Under the pieces are notes generated by a model. It saw only the letters and a list, made by a program, of their open reading frames with translations, was not told the DNA's origin and did not search any database. Both the position numbers and the translations under genes were made by a program. A DNA stretch of 64,000 bases from JAJEAO01 sp963667635 (GTDB taxonomy: Bacteria > Acidobacteriota > Vicinamibacteria > Marinacidobacterales > Marinacidobacteraceae): assembly GCA_965232015.1 (NCBI GenBank), contig OZ246946.1, positions 1,178,001-1,242,000 on the forward strand, in the 5' to 3' direction. Shown in pieces: positions 43,945 to 54,877 of this stretch. Positions within the stretch are counted from its first letter, which is position 1; every line of letters begins with the position of its first letter.

Positions 43945-44868
43945 ATGACGTCCTGGCCGCTCCTCCTCCCGGCGTCGGCGGGCGGCGCCGAGCCCTGGCA
44001 GGCGGCGGTCGCGAATCTGGACGGATTCCTCGGAGGGGACGAGTCCGGGGACTCGGTGCGGCTCTGGTTTCGGACCGAGAGGGACCGGGTCGAGGCGGTT
44101 CGACGATTCCGCCGCGAGGGCGGCGGGCTCGCCGTGCGAGTGCTCGAGCCCGAAGCCGAACGCGACTGGATGGCGCCTTGCCGTTCGTTCTTTCGCGGGA
44201 TCGTCGCGGGCGGCCTCTTCCTCCACGTCCCCGGAACCCCGGCCCACCCGACGCTCCCGTCGCTTCGCATCAACCCGGGTCAGGCCTTCGGGACCGGAAC
44301 CCACGCCTCCACCCGCTTGGCGCTCGGATGCCTCGCCGACGGTCTCGCCGAAGCGCCCCCGCCTCGCCGCGGCCGGCTGCGGGTCCTCGACGTGGGCTGC
44401 GGGTCCGGCGTCCTCGCGGTCGCCGCCGTCCGACTCGGCGCCGACCGGGTGACGGCGCTCGACGTGGACCCGGTGGCGATCCGCGCCACCCGGGAGACGG
44501 CGGCCGGGAACCGGGTCGGCGGGATCGCGTGCTTCGTCGGCGACTTCCGTGACCCGGCGGTGGCGCGGCGGCTCGAACGGCGGGAGCCGGACGGGTTCGA
44601 CTGGATCCTCGGCAACCTGACCGCCGGACTCGTGCCCGCCCTCGCCGCATTCGCCGCCTCCCGGCTCCGGCCCCGGGGGCGACTCGTCGTATCCGGCTTT
44701 CTCGGGGCCGACGCGGCCGATGTTCTCGCGGCCTGCCGGCGGACGTCGCTGGCCGTCCGGGAGACCCGCTTCGAGCCGGGGGAGGAGGGGGTGCGCGACG
44801 ACTGGATCGCCGCCGTCCTTCGGAGAGCCAGCGGTTCGAACCCCCCGACGATCGCCGCGCCACATTGA
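43945..44868 (+). CDS. prmA: Ribosomal protein L11 methyltransferase
   Basis: A 307-residue SAM-dependent enzyme. The ATG at 43945 follows GGGAG supplied by the repeat. The linker block LRINPGQAFGTGTHASTRLALGCL and SAM motif LDVGCGSGVLAVAAVRLGA are diagnostic of PrmA. DWILGNLTAGLVPAL stands in the position of the usual NILA catalytic motif. The N-terminal L11-binding domain is short and divergent. It trimethylates L11. The stop overlaps rsmE in TTGA. Confidence 0.92.
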   Translation: MTSWPLLLPASAGGAEPWQAAVANLDGFLGGDESGDSVRLWFRTERDRVEAVRRFRREGGGLAVRVLEPEAERDWMAPCRSFFRGIVAGGLFLHVPGTPAHPTLPSLRINPGQAFGTGTHASTRLALGCLADGLAEAPPPRRGRLRVLDVGCGSGVLAVAAVRLGADRVTALDVDPVAIRATRETAAGNRVGGIACFVGDFRDPAVARRLERREPDGFDWILGNLTAGLVPALAAFAASRLRPRGRLVVSGFLGADAADVLAACRRTSLAVRETRFEPGEEGVRDDWIAAVLRRASGSNPPTIAAPH

Positions 44869-45599
44869 CCTTGGCTCCGGTTCGCCGCTTCTTCGCCCCC
44901 GGGGCCGGGAGGTTCGACGAGGTGCTGCTCGATGAAGCGGAGTCGGCCTACCTGCTGCGCGTGCTCCGGCTGCGACCGGGGACCGAGGTCGAAGTCTTCG
45001 ACGGGGTGGGCAACGCGTTCGGAGCGCGCGTCGCCGGGCGCGATCCGGACGGGCGCTGTCGGCTCGCGCGCCGCGCCCCGGTTCCCGCGTCCGAACCGCC
45101 GATCCGGCTCACGGTCGCGGTGGCCCCGCCGAAGGGAGACGGTTTCACCCGGATCGCGCGGCAGCTCGCCGAGATGGGAGCGGCCCGGGTGACGCCGCTG
45201 ATCACGGCCCGCGCCGAAGGGCCGGTGACCACCTCCCGCCAGGCGCGCTGGCGGGCCGCCGCGCTCGCCGGGACCCGGCAGTCGGGAGGCTCCAGAATCC
45301 CCCCGGTGGAGCCTCCGACCCCGTTCGCCGCGTTCGTCGGCGCCGCCCTGCCACCAGCCCGCTGGATCGCCAGTCCGAGCCCTCTCGGCCAGACTCCCCT
45401 CCCCACCGACTCCGAATCGTCCGGTCCGGATCGGGTGGTCGCGGTGGGGCCGGAGGGAGGGTTCACCCCGGCGGAACTCGAGGCGGCCGGAGCGGCGGGA
45501 TTCCGGCGGCTGGATCTCGGCCCGCGGGTGCTGCGGACCGCGACGGCGGCGGTGGTCGCCGCCGGACGCCTCCTCGAGGCCACGGGACGGGCGCGTTGA
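44865..45599 (+). CDS. rsmE: 16S rRNA (uracil1498-N3)-methyltransferase RsmE
   Basis: A 244-residue SPOUT-fold enzyme. The N-terminal PUA-like part has VRRFFAPG and HLLRVLR-like YLLRVLRLRPGTEVEVFDG. The SPOUT knot carries VAVGPEGGFTPAELEAA and LDLGPRVLRTATAAVVA. The internal SRQARWRAAALAGTRQSGGSRIP matches the usual ERW..I..EA.QQ.R region, with AGTRQSG for EAAEQSG. The TTG at 44865 overlaps the prmA stop, and its own stop overlaps the kinase TTG. Confidence 0.93.
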   Translation: MTLAPVRRFFAPGAGRFDEVLLDEAESAYLLRVLRLRPGTEVEVFDGVGNAFGARVAGRDPDGRCRLARRAPVPASEPPIRLTVAVAPPKGDGFTRIARQLAEMGAARVTPLITARAEGPVTTSRQARWRAAALAGTRQSGGSRIPPVEPPTPFAAFVGAALPPARWIASPSPLGQTPLPTDSESSGPDRVVAVGPEGGFTPAELEAAGAAGFRRLDLGPRVLRTATAAVVAAGRLLEATGRAR

Positions 45600-46531
45600 C
45601 GCTGCGGCCCGGGCATCGCCTCGGCAACTTCGAGGTGCAGCGGAGCCTCGGTCGGGGTACGTTCGCCGCGGTCTATCTCGTGCGCGACGTGCTGCTCGAC
45701 CAGCCGCGCGCCATCAAGGTGCCGCACGACCAGACGCCCGAGGGACGCGATGCGCTGCTTCGCGAGTCCCGGGTCCTCGCATCGCTCGACCACCCGCATA
45801 TCGTGCGGCTGCTCGAGTGCGACGAGGAGGACGGCCTCCTGTTCGTGGTCATGGAGTGGGTGGACGGACAGCCGCTCGCCCGGCGCATCGAGTCCGAGAC
45901 CCGCCTCCATCCATCGCTTGCGATCCGGATCGGGACCCAGGTCGTCTCGGCGCTGGCCCACGCCCACCGCCGTCAGGTGCTCCACGGCGACCTGAGTTCA
46001 GACAACATCCTGCTCCGGAAGGAGAGCGCCAAGATTGGAGACTTCGGCATGGCGCGCACGATGCAGCTCGCCGAGCACGGGGCGGCGCTCCTCGGGAATC
46101 CGTTCTACCTCGCGCCGGAGCAGTTCCGGGGCGAGGGCGTTTTCGCATCGGATCTCTACTCGGTGGGCGTCGTGCTGTTCGAGATGCTCACCGGTGCGCT
46201 CCCCTACCGCGACGCCGATCCGAGGCGGCAGCGCGAGCTGGTCGAGGCGGGAGCGAATCGCGACCCCCGGCGGCGGAACCCGCTGGTGAGCGCGCACCTC
46301 GCCGAGGTGGTGGAACGGGCGCTGGCGCCGCGGATTCCGGACCGCTACGAGGACGCCGAGGCGCTTCTCGCCGACCTCCGCGAGCTCGTCTCGTTCGGGG
46401 TCTCCGAGGAGGCGATGGAGGCCGTCCGCGCGCGGATCCGGGAGGCGCGGCCGGACCGCCGCCGTTCGTGCTGGAACTGCGGCCGACCGCGTCACCCGGA
46501 CGCCTCCGAGTGCGCCCACTGCGGCAACTGA
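45596..46531 (+). CDS. Serine/threonine protein kinase (non-RD) with C-terminal zinc ribbon
   Basis: A 311-residue soluble Hanks-type kinase. The glycine loop LGRGTFAAVYLV, the Lys in RAIKVPHD, the catalytic loop HGDLSSDNILL, DFGMAR and APE (YLAPEQF) are present. Arg before the catalytic Asp is Gly, and the usual Lys two residues later is Ser, so it is a non-RD kinase with an atypical loop. Residues 286-311 hold a zinc ribbon CWNCGRPRHPDASECAHCG. No membrane helix or sensor domain is present. It is translationally coupled to rsmE by TTGA, which is unexpected for a kinase. Confidence 0.9.
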   Translation: MTLRPGHRLGNFEVQRSLGRGTFAAVYLVRDVLLDQPRAIKVPHDQTPEGRDALLRESRVLASLDHPHIVRLLECDEEDGLLFVVMEWVDGQPLARRIESETRLHPSLAIRIGTQVVSALAHAHRRQVLHGDLSSDNILLRKESAKIGDFGMARTMQLAEHGAALLGNPFYLAPEQFRGEGVFASDLYSVGVVLFEMLTGALPYRDADPRRQRELVEAGANRDPRRRNPLVSAHLAEVVERALAPRIPDRYEDAEALLADLRELVSFGVSEEAMEAVRARIREARPDRRRSCWNCGRPRHPDASECAHCGN

Positions 46532-46537
46532 TCGGGG

Positions 46538-46543
46538 TAGGCT
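46538..46543 (+). promoter_or_regulatory. TAGGCT -10-like element before recX
   Basis: TAGGCT ends six bases before the recX ATG at 46550, in leaderless geometry. Confidence 0.45.
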
Positions 46544-46549
46544 CCCGTC

Positions 46550-47061
46550 ATGGCCCGGACCCCCGCCCGCCGCTCGCCGTGGAACGACGCCCTGACCATG
46601 CTGGCCCGGCGCGATCTCACCGAGGGAGAGGTGCGGGCCCGGCTGGACAAGCGCGGCCACGGGGGCGACGAGGTCGAGGATGTCGTGAGCCGCCTCCGGG
46701 CCCGACGGTTGCTCGACGACGCCCGGCTTGCCCGGGAGGCCGCTCGCGGCCGCGCCGAGCGCCGTCTGGACGGCCCGGCGAAGATCCGCGCGCACCTGCG
46801 CCGCCGCCTGGTTCCCGAGGATCTCGTCGAGATCGCGGTGGGTGAGGCGTTTCCCGAGGGAGCGGAGGCGGAGCGGGCGCGGGCGGTGCTGGCCCGGATC
46901 GCTCCCCGGCGCCGCGAGGACCCCTCATCGGATGAGGCGCTGCGCCGACGGCGGGAGCGCGAGTTCCGTCGACTGGTCTCGCGCGGCTATTCGTTCGAAG
47001 TGGCCCGAGTCGCCGTCTTCGAACGCCGCGGCGAGGCCGCCGGCGACGCTGGAGGGCTGAG

Positions 47062-47065
<4 letters not shown>
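46550..47065 (+). CDS. recX: Regulatory protein RecX
   Basis: A 171-residue helical protein with the three-repeat RecX layout. Visible blocks are ALTMLARRDLTEGEVRARLDKRG, VVSRLRARRLLDDARLAREAAR and the final repeat RREREFRRLVSRGYSFEVARVAV. RecX modulates RecA filaments. recA is not in the window; alaS follows, and recA-recX-alaS is a known order in many bacteria, so recX is separated from recA here. The stop overlaps the alaS GTG. Confidence 0.9.
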
Positions 47066-49716
<2,651 letters not shown>

Positions 49717-49725
49717 GAGGGGTCG

Positions 49726-51372
49726 TCAGCGGCGGAACTCGAAGCCGCGGGCGCGGCCGGCGGCCAGCGTGAAGGCCCGGGCCCGTTCAGCCGCCGCCGG
49801 GTCCATCAGGAACCGCGCCGTCCCGCCCCGGAAGCGGAACACGGGCGAGAACATCCCGTCGGGCCCGGAGGAAAACAGCGGCTCGAGAGGTCGCTCGCGT
49901 CCGCCCGGGGCGACGAGCGTGAGCCCCGGTCGGGCATCAACTCGAACTTCGTAATCGGTTTCGAGCTCGGTCGAGTGGTAGCTACCCGCGAGGCCGACGA
50001 GTTCCGGCAACTCCGGCGCCCACGGCTCCACCCGGAGGAAGCGGAAATCGCGCTGCCCCGGCTCCCGCAACACGAAGCCGTCATCAGTCGGGAGAAGGCG
50101 CATGCCGCCCGATCCGACCGCGAGTTCCTCGCCCGCGTCCCGGAGGATCTGCCCGAGCTCGCCCCGCACCAGGACGAGACCGCCCTCCTCGCGGAGCCCG
50201 ACCTCAGACGCCGCCCCGAGCCGCGGCGCGTAGAACGCCCCCGGGGGAAGGCGGTCCGGCGACGCGGGTTCGCCCTCCCGGAAATCGGCGGCCGGATCGG
50301 AGACGTCCGCGAGGAACACCTCGGCAACGGTGCGGGCGAGCGAGGAGGGGTTGGCGCTCGCCGCGTTGCAGAGCACGAACACGGCGAAATCGCGCTCCGG
50401 GATTCGGAGCGAGTGGGTGCGGAAGCCGACGAACCCGCCCCCGTGCTCCACGGTGGCGAGCCCCCGGTGCTCCCCGAGGGCCAGCCCGGCCGCGTAGTCC
50501 TGGGCCCCGCCGTCAGCGAGGCGGCCGGGCGTCGTCATCCGCTCCACGAAACCGGGGCCGAACGCGGCTGGATCGAGGAACATCCGCTCCCAGTGGGCGA
50601 GCTCGTTGACGGAGGTGTAGAGGCCCCCGTCGCCCACCATCTCGAGCGTCGTCTCGTCGAGTTCGAAGCCGCCCTCGTCGAGAGGCCGGTAGCCGTGGGC
50701 GCGGTTCGGCACGATCTCGCGGTGGCGGTCGTGGAAGTGCGACCCCGCCATCCCGACCGGCCCCAGCAGATGCTCCCCGGCGAACGCCCGCAGCGTCTGG
50801 CCTGAAGTCCGCAGGATCAGCCGCGCCAGCAACCAGTAGCCCGAGTTGCTGTAGAGGTACTCGGAGCCGGGCTCGAAGTTGAGCCGTTCCAGCCGCCGGA
50901 GCGCGGCGAGCACGTCGGCGTCGGTGTAGTGGTCGTCCCCCTGCCCCCGGAGGTCCATGACCACCAGGTAGTCGCGGATTCCGCTGGTGTGGTGGATCAG
51001 GTGCCGAACCCGCACCCGATCGGCCCACGCCGGGAGGTCGGGGAAGTGCTTCGAGAGCGGGTCCTCGAGCGTGAGGAGGCCCCGGTCCTCCGCCACCAGG
51101 ACCGCCGCCGCGGTGAACTGCTTCGAGACCGACGCCATCCGGAAGACGGTGTCGGGCGTGATCGGAACTCCGTCGTCGAGATCAGCGGTTCCGTAGCCCT
51201 TCCGGAACACGAACTCACCGCCTTCGAGCGCACCCACGGCGCACCCGGGCGAGTCGTCGCGGTCCCACGCCGCGAACGCGCGGTCCACCCGCCCTTCGGC
51301 GTCGTCCTGCGCGGCGCCTTCGGCGGGAGCAAGGGACAGCGCCGCGAGCGCGGCCACCATGAATGGCTGCAT
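49726..51372 (-). CDS. Exported serine hydrolase, beta-lactamase class C/ Pab87-like
   Basis: A protein of about 548 residues. The ATG at 51372 gives a signal peptide (MQPFMVAALAALSLAPAEGAAA-type, cleaved near AQDD); an in-frame TTG at 51381 and an ATG at 51360 are alternatives. The penicillin-binding-like catalytic domain has SxxK as SVSK, YxN as YSNSGYWLL and a terminal HGG in VEHGGGFVGF. A C-terminal lipocalin-like region (about residues 400-548) follows. Members hydrolyse D-peptides or esters. Convergent with alaS. Confidence 0.88.
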   Translation of the reverse strand: MQPFMVAALAALSLAPAEGAAQDDAEGRVDRAFAAWDRDDSPGCAVGALEGGEFVFRKGYGTADLDDGVPITPDTVFRMASVSKQFTAAAVLVAEDRGLLTLEDPLSKHFPDLPAWADRVRVRHLIHHTSGIRDYLVVMDLRGQGDDHYTDADVLAALRRLERLNFEPGSEYLYSNSGYWLLARLILRTSGQTLRAFAGEHLLGPVGMAGSHFHDRHREIVPNRAHGYRPLDEGGFELDETTLEMVGDGGLYTSVNELAHWERMFLDPAAFGPGFVERMTTPGRLADGGAQDYAAGLALGEHRGLATVEHGGGFVGFRTHSLRIPERDFAVFVLCNAASANPSSLARTVAEVFLADVSDPAADFREGEPASPDRLPPGAFYAPRLGAASEVGLREEGGLVLVRGELGQILRDAGEELAVGSGGMRLLPTDDGFVLREPGQRDFRFLRVEPWAPELPELVGLAGSYHSTELETDYEVRVDARPGLTLVAPGGRERPLEPLFSSGPDGMFSPVFRFRGGTARFLMDPAAAERARAFTLAAGRARGFEFRR

Positions 51373-51394
51373 GGACCGCAATTATCGCCGGAGC

Positions 51395-51850
51395 GCCTTA
51401 CGGAGCGCCGGACTCCGCCAGTTCTCCGGGTGGGGGCCCGGCACCGAGAAGTCCACCCGACCGGCGCCGCTCCGTCGGAGCGCCGGACTCCAGTCCGGCA
51501 CCGTGAGGCTCACCCGACCGGCGCCGGCGCGCCGGACTCCGCCGGTTCTCCCCCAGTTCTCCCGGTAGGGGCTAGGGGCCCGGCACGGACTATTCACCTG
51601 TCCGCAAGCGCCCCGTAGTGGCTCCTTCGCTTCAACAGATTGCCGGACTGGAGTCCGGACTATTCACCTGTCCGCAAGTGCACTGAGGACGGCTCTTGCG
51701 GGTAGCCGAGGTCATCGTCGAACCAGGGCCAGCGGTCCGGCGTGCCGGCAGCTCGCTTGGGAATTGCCGGACTGGAGTCCGGCGGCAGTTCTCCCGGTGG
51801 GGCCCCGGCAAGGGACTGGAGTCCGGCGCGCCGGCAGCGGGGCGGGATCC
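51395..51850. repeat. Large cluster of dispersed palindromic repeats
   Basis: The 51373-51883 gap holds no gene but several repeat modules. GCCGGACTCCAGTCCGGC or its complement lies at 51482-51499, 51642-51659 (one mismatch) and 51766-51783, with a partial copy at about 51815-51828. TTCTCCGGGTGGGGGCCCGG-type modules lie at about 51420, 51556 and 51789. A 22-base direct repeat starting GGACTATTCACCTGTCCG lies at 51587 and 51657 and itself forms a CGGAC/GTCCG hairpin. No transposase is associated. Confidence 0.85.
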
Positions 51851-51853
51851 CGG

Positions 51854-51859
51854 TACCAT
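51854..51859 (+). promoter_or_regulatory. TACCAT -10-like element before PLP enzyme gene
   Basis: TACCAT lies 24 bases before the TTG at 51884, immediately after the repeat cluster. Confidence 0.35.
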
Positions 51860-51883
51860 CCGGAACTCGAGCGCGTACCCGCC

Positions 51884-53059
51884 TTGCCTTCCGATCCCCC
51901 TCCCCCGCCGAAGCGCCAGGGCTTCGCGACCCGCGCAATCCACGTCGGCCAGGCTCCCGACCCCCGGACCGGCGCCGTCGTCGTTCCCCTCGTCCAGGCG
52001 GCCACCTTCGCGCAGGAGTCCCCCGGGCGCCCGGGCGCCTACGAGTACTCCCGCACCGGGAACCCGACCCGCAACGCCTGCGAGGCGAACCTGGCCGCGC
52101 TCGAGGGAGGCGTGGGCGCCGTGGCCTGCGCCTCCGGGATGGCCGCGACCACGATGGCGCTCGATCTCGTGGAGTCGGGGGGGCGGGTGGTGGCGACCGG
52201 CGACAGCTACGGCGGCACCTATCGCCTGTTCGAACAGGTGCTGAAGCGACGCGGGCTCGACTTCACCTGGGTGGACACCTCCGACACCGACGCCACGTTG
52301 CGCGCCCTCGCGGGAGGGGCGCAGATGCTCTTCCTCGAGACCCCCACCAACCCCATGCTGCGGGTGGCCGACCTGCCCGCCCTCGCCGCCGCCGCCCGCG
52401 CCGCCGGGGCGCTGACGGTCGTGGACAACACGTTCCTGTCTCCGGTCTTCCTGCGGCCGATCGAGCACGGCGCCGATGTCGTGGTGCACTCCTCGACGAA
52501 GTACCTGAACGGGCACAGCGACGGGGTCGGCGGGATCCTGGTGGCGAAGGACGAAGATATCCTCGCCCGCTGCCGCTTCCTCCAGAACGCCGCCGGCGCG
52601 GTGCTGTCGCCGTTCGAGTCCTGGCTCCTCCTCCGCAGCGCCAAGACTCTCGCGCTGCGCATGGAGCGCCACGCGAGCAACGCCGGCGAGATCGCCCGTC
52701 TCCTCGCCGCGCACTCCGCGGCGGTCGCCGTCCACTATCCCGGCCTCCCCGACCACCCCGGCCACCATCGCGCCCGAACTCAGATGGACGGCTTCGGCGG
52801 GATGGTCTCGTTCGACGTCGAGACCATGGCCCGCGCCCGGCGGGTGATGGAGGCGCTGACGGTCTTCACCATCGCCGAGAGCCTCGGAGGCGTCGAGAGC
52901 CTCGCCAACCATCCCGCCACCATGACCCACGCCTCGATCCCCGAGCCCATCCGGCGCGAGATCGGCATCGGCGACGGTCTGATCCGGCTCTCGGTGGGTG
53001 TGGAGGACGTCGCCGATCTGATCGCGGACCTCGAGCAGGCGCTCGCCGCCCTCGATTGA
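51884..53059 (+). CDS. Cys/Met metabolism PLP enzyme (cystathionine gamma-lyase/synthase or methionine gamma-lyase type)
   Basis: A 391-residue fold-type I PLP enzyme. GFATRAIHVGQAPDPRTGAVVVPLVQAATF, YEYSRTGNPTRNACEANLAALEGG, FLETPTNPMLRVADLPALA, VVDNTFLSPVFLRPIEHGADVVVHSSTKYLNGH with the Schiff-base Lys, and SLGGVESLANHPATMTHASIP are given here as successive family blocks, each shorter than a full domain. The TTG start is inferred because the family N terminus begins about ten residues later and upstream sequence is repeat. The class (lyase versus gamma-synthase) cannot be decided from motifs. Followed by acyP with a one-base TGATG overlap. Confidence 0.9.
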   Translation: MPSDPPPPPKRQGFATRAIHVGQAPDPRTGAVVVPLVQAATFAQESPGRPGAYEYSRTGNPTRNACEANLAALEGGVGAVACASGMAATTMALDLVESGGRVVATGDSYGGTYRLFEQVLKRRGLDFTWVDTSDTDATLRALAGGAQMLFLETPTNPMLRVADLPALAAAARAAGALTVVDNTFLSPVFLRPIEHGADVVVHSSTKYLNGHSDGVGGILVAKDEDILARCRFLQNAAGAVLSPFESWLLLRSAKTLALRMERHASNAGEIARLLAAHSAAVAVHYPGLPDHPGHHRARTQMDGFGGMVSFDVETMARARRVMEALTVFTIAESLGGVESLANHPATMTHASIPEPIRREIGIGDGLIRLSVGVEDVADLIADLEQALAALD

Positions 53060-53343
53060 TGCCCCGCGAGACGCGGCGGCTTCTGGCGTCGGGACGCGTG
53101 CAGGGCGTGGGATTCCGCTGGAGCGCGGCCGGGATCGCCCGCGCCGCCGGGGTGACGGGATGGGTCCGAAATCTGCCCGACGGGAGCGTGGAGATCGAGG
53201 CCCACGCTGCCCCCGATGCGCTGGACGGATTCGAGCGGGCTCTGGTCGAGCGCTCCCCCGGTCGGGTCGAGTCGCTCCGTCGCCTCGCGCTGGACTCCAC
53301 TCCCGAGGAACTCTCCCCCGGTGTCTTCCGCATCCGCCGCTGA
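53059..53343 (+). CDS. acyP: Acylphosphatase
   Basis: A 94-residue enzyme hydrolysing acyl phosphates. The signature GRVQGVGFRWSAAGIA includes the phosphate-binding Arg, and GVTGWVRNLPDGSVEIEA carries the catalytic Asn. The ATG overlaps the previous stop by one base. The apt GTG lies 23 bases inside its end. Confidence 0.95.
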   Translation: MPRETRRLLASGRVQGVGFRWSAAGIARAAGVTGWVRNLPDGSVEIEAHAAPDALDGFERALVERSPGRVESLRRLALDSTPEELSPGVFRIRR

Positions 53344-53863
53344 CCCGGCATTCGCGGCCCGGATCCGGGCCGTCCCCGATTTCCCGGCGCCGGGCGTCCT
53401 GTTTCGCGACATCACGCCCCTGCTCGCCGACCCGGAAACCTTCGCCGCCGCCGTGGAAGCGCTCGCCGAGCCATTCGCCGCCGAAGGAGTGGAGGCCGTC
53501 GCCGGGATGGAGAGCCGCGGGTTCCTGTTCGGCGCGCCGGTGGCCCTGAAGCTCGGGGCGCCGTTCGTGGCGCTTCGCAAGCCGGGAAAGCTTCCACTGG
53601 TGGAACACACCGAGTCGTTCACGCTGGAGTACGGAGACGCCGCGCTCGAGCTGCCGGCGGGCATCGTCCGGCCGGATCAGCGCGCCCTGATCGTGGACGA
53701 CGTCCTCGCCACCGGGGGCACCGCCGCAGCGAGCTTCCGACTCCTGAAGCGGGCCGGCGCCGAGCCGATCGGGTTCTCGTTCCTGATCGGCCTCGATGGG
53801 CTCGGGGGCGCGGAGGAACTCGCCCGGCTCGGGGTCCCGGTCCGCACGCTCCTCCAGTTCTGA
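53321..53863 (+). CDS. apt: Adenine phosphoribosyltransferase
   Basis: A 180-residue purine salvage enzyme that makes AMP from adenine and PRPP. The N terminus IRAVPDFPAPGVLFRDITPLLADP and hood region GMESRGFLFGAPVAL are standard. The PRPP loop is ALIVDDVLATGGTAAAS. The GTG at 53321 lies within acyP in another frame. All catalytic acids are intact. Followed by a short convergent gap. Confidence 0.96.
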   Translation: MSSASAADPAFAARIRAVPDFPAPGVLFRDITPLLADPETFAAAVEALAEPFAAEGVEAVAGMESRGFLFGAPVALKLGAPFVALRKPGKLPLVEHTESFTLEYGDAALELPAGIVRPDQRALIVDDVLATGGTAAASFRLLKRAGAEPIGFSFLIGLDGLGGAEELARLGVPVRTLLQF

Positions 53864-53881
53864 GCCGGGAGGACGGATCGG

Positions 53882-54637
53882 TCAGCCGGATTCGGCGACC
53901 ACGTCGGCGTAGAACACCGTCCGCCGCGCCGGAGTCCGGCCGTGGACGCCGTCGTCCGCATCGTCCGCCGGTCCCGCGACGCTCCTCTCCACGATCTCGC
54001 CGGGTCGGGCCGGAATCGGCGACGAGAACATCGGGCCGGCGGTGACGCAGGTGTGGAACTCGCCGTTCTCGCCCGCCGGGTCCACGCCCGGCGGCAGATC
54101 AGCGAGGAACTGACGATCGTACCAGCGCCCCACGAACTCCCGTCCCAGGGGCCCGGAGCCGAGCGCGTTCACGATCGCCTTCGTGCCCGCCCCGATGACG
54201 GTCTCCGCGTACTCGCGGGTGTCGAGGCCCCAGAGCGGAAACAGCGGATGAAACCCGGTCCCCCGCAGCCGGTCCTCGCGGTAGCGCCGCACATCCTCGA
54301 GGTAGAGGTCGCCGAAAGCGAAGTGGGTCGCGGTGAGAGGGTCGGGGAGAGCGCGCACCTGATCGAGGAACGCCTCCATCGCCGCTTCGTAAGCGGTGTT
54401 GGGACAGGGAAACGGGATCCGGATCGGGTAGAGCGGCAGGCCAAGCCGGTCCGCCTGCGCCTCCAGCACCGCGAGCGGCGTGGAGTGGATCGAAACCCGC
54501 TCGAACGGTCCGGTCACGGTGGTGAAGATCCCCCGCACGTCGTACCGCTCCGGCTGTTGCCGGAGGGTGTGCACCGTCCACGCCGAGTCCTTCCCGGAGG
54601 ACCAGGACACGAAAACGGGGATCGGGGGGGAAGCCAT
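53882..54637 (-). CDS. Dph6-like ATP-pyrophosphatase (PP-loop) protein
   Basis: A 251-residue PP-loop ATPase related to diphthine-ammonia ligase (MJ0570 family). The nucleotide motif is SWSSGKDSAWTVH. Other family marks are HFAFGDLYLEDVRRYRE, FPLWGLDTREYAETVI and PPGVDPAGENGEFHT. Bacteria lack diphthamide, so the acceptor substrate is unknown; it probably adenylates a carboxylate or amide. It is convergent with apt, and its start is about 65 bases from the divergent tRNA-Arg gene. Confidence 0.88.
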   Translation of the reverse strand: MASPPIPVFVSWSSGKDSAWTVHTLRQQPERYDVRGIFTTVTGPFERVSIHSTPLAVLEAQADRLGLPLYPIRIPFPCPNTAYEAAMEAFLDQVRALPDPLTATHFAFGDLYLEDVRRYREDRLRGTGFHPLFPLWGLDTREYAETVIGAGTKAIVNALGSGPLGREFVGRWYDRQFLADLPPGVDPAGENGEFHTCVTAGPMFSSPIPARPGEIVERSVAGPADDADDGVHGRTPARRTVFYADVVAESG

Positions 54638-54680
54638 GGTCGGGGATCTTGCCGCAGTCCCCGCCGGGACGGGCCCCCGG

Positions 54681-54686
54681 TAGGAT
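54681..54686 (+). promoter_or_regulatory. TAGGAT -10-like element before tRNA-Arg
   Basis: TAGGAT ends 16 bases before the tRNA 5' end. Confidence 0.45.
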
Positions 54687-54702
54687 TCCGGCCCTCCGCG
54701 GC

Positions 54703-54775
54703 GCGCCTGTAGCTCAGAGGAGAGAGCGGCGGATTCCTAATCCGTAGGTCGCAGGTTCGAGTCCTGCCAGGCGTA
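54703..54775 (+). tRNA. tRNA-Arg (anticodon CCU)
   Basis: The acceptor GCGCCTG pairs with CAGGCGT (one G-T). The D stem is GCTC/GAGC with a short eight-base loop. The anticodon stem GCGGA pairs with TCCGT around loop TTCCTAA, giving anticodon CCT. The T arm GCAGG-TTCGAGT-CCTGC is canonical. CCA is not encoded. It lies about 100 bases before the AAA-ATPase array, so it may mark an island boundary. Confidence 0.93.
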
Positions 54776-54864
54776 CGCCGCCCCCCGTCCTCCCGCCGCC
54801 GTGTGCTCCCCCTGTCTCTCCGGCTCCGACGGGCGCCGCGACCCCGCCGGGTCCACGGCCCGGG

Positions 54865-54870
54865 TAGAGT
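54865..54870 (+). promoter_or_regulatory. TAGAGT -10-like element before the AAA-ATPase array
   Basis: TAGAGT ends seven bases before the GTG start at 54878, in leaderless geometry. The three later copies have no such element, so the array probably forms one transcript from here. Confidence 0.45.
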
Positions 54871-54877
54871 GTCGGAA

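Noticed and set aside
51395..51850. Repeat cluster considered as a CRISPR array
   Set aside because: Units are irregular in order, orientation and spacing, are palindromic and GC-rich, lack unique spacers of equal length and have no cas genes nearby.
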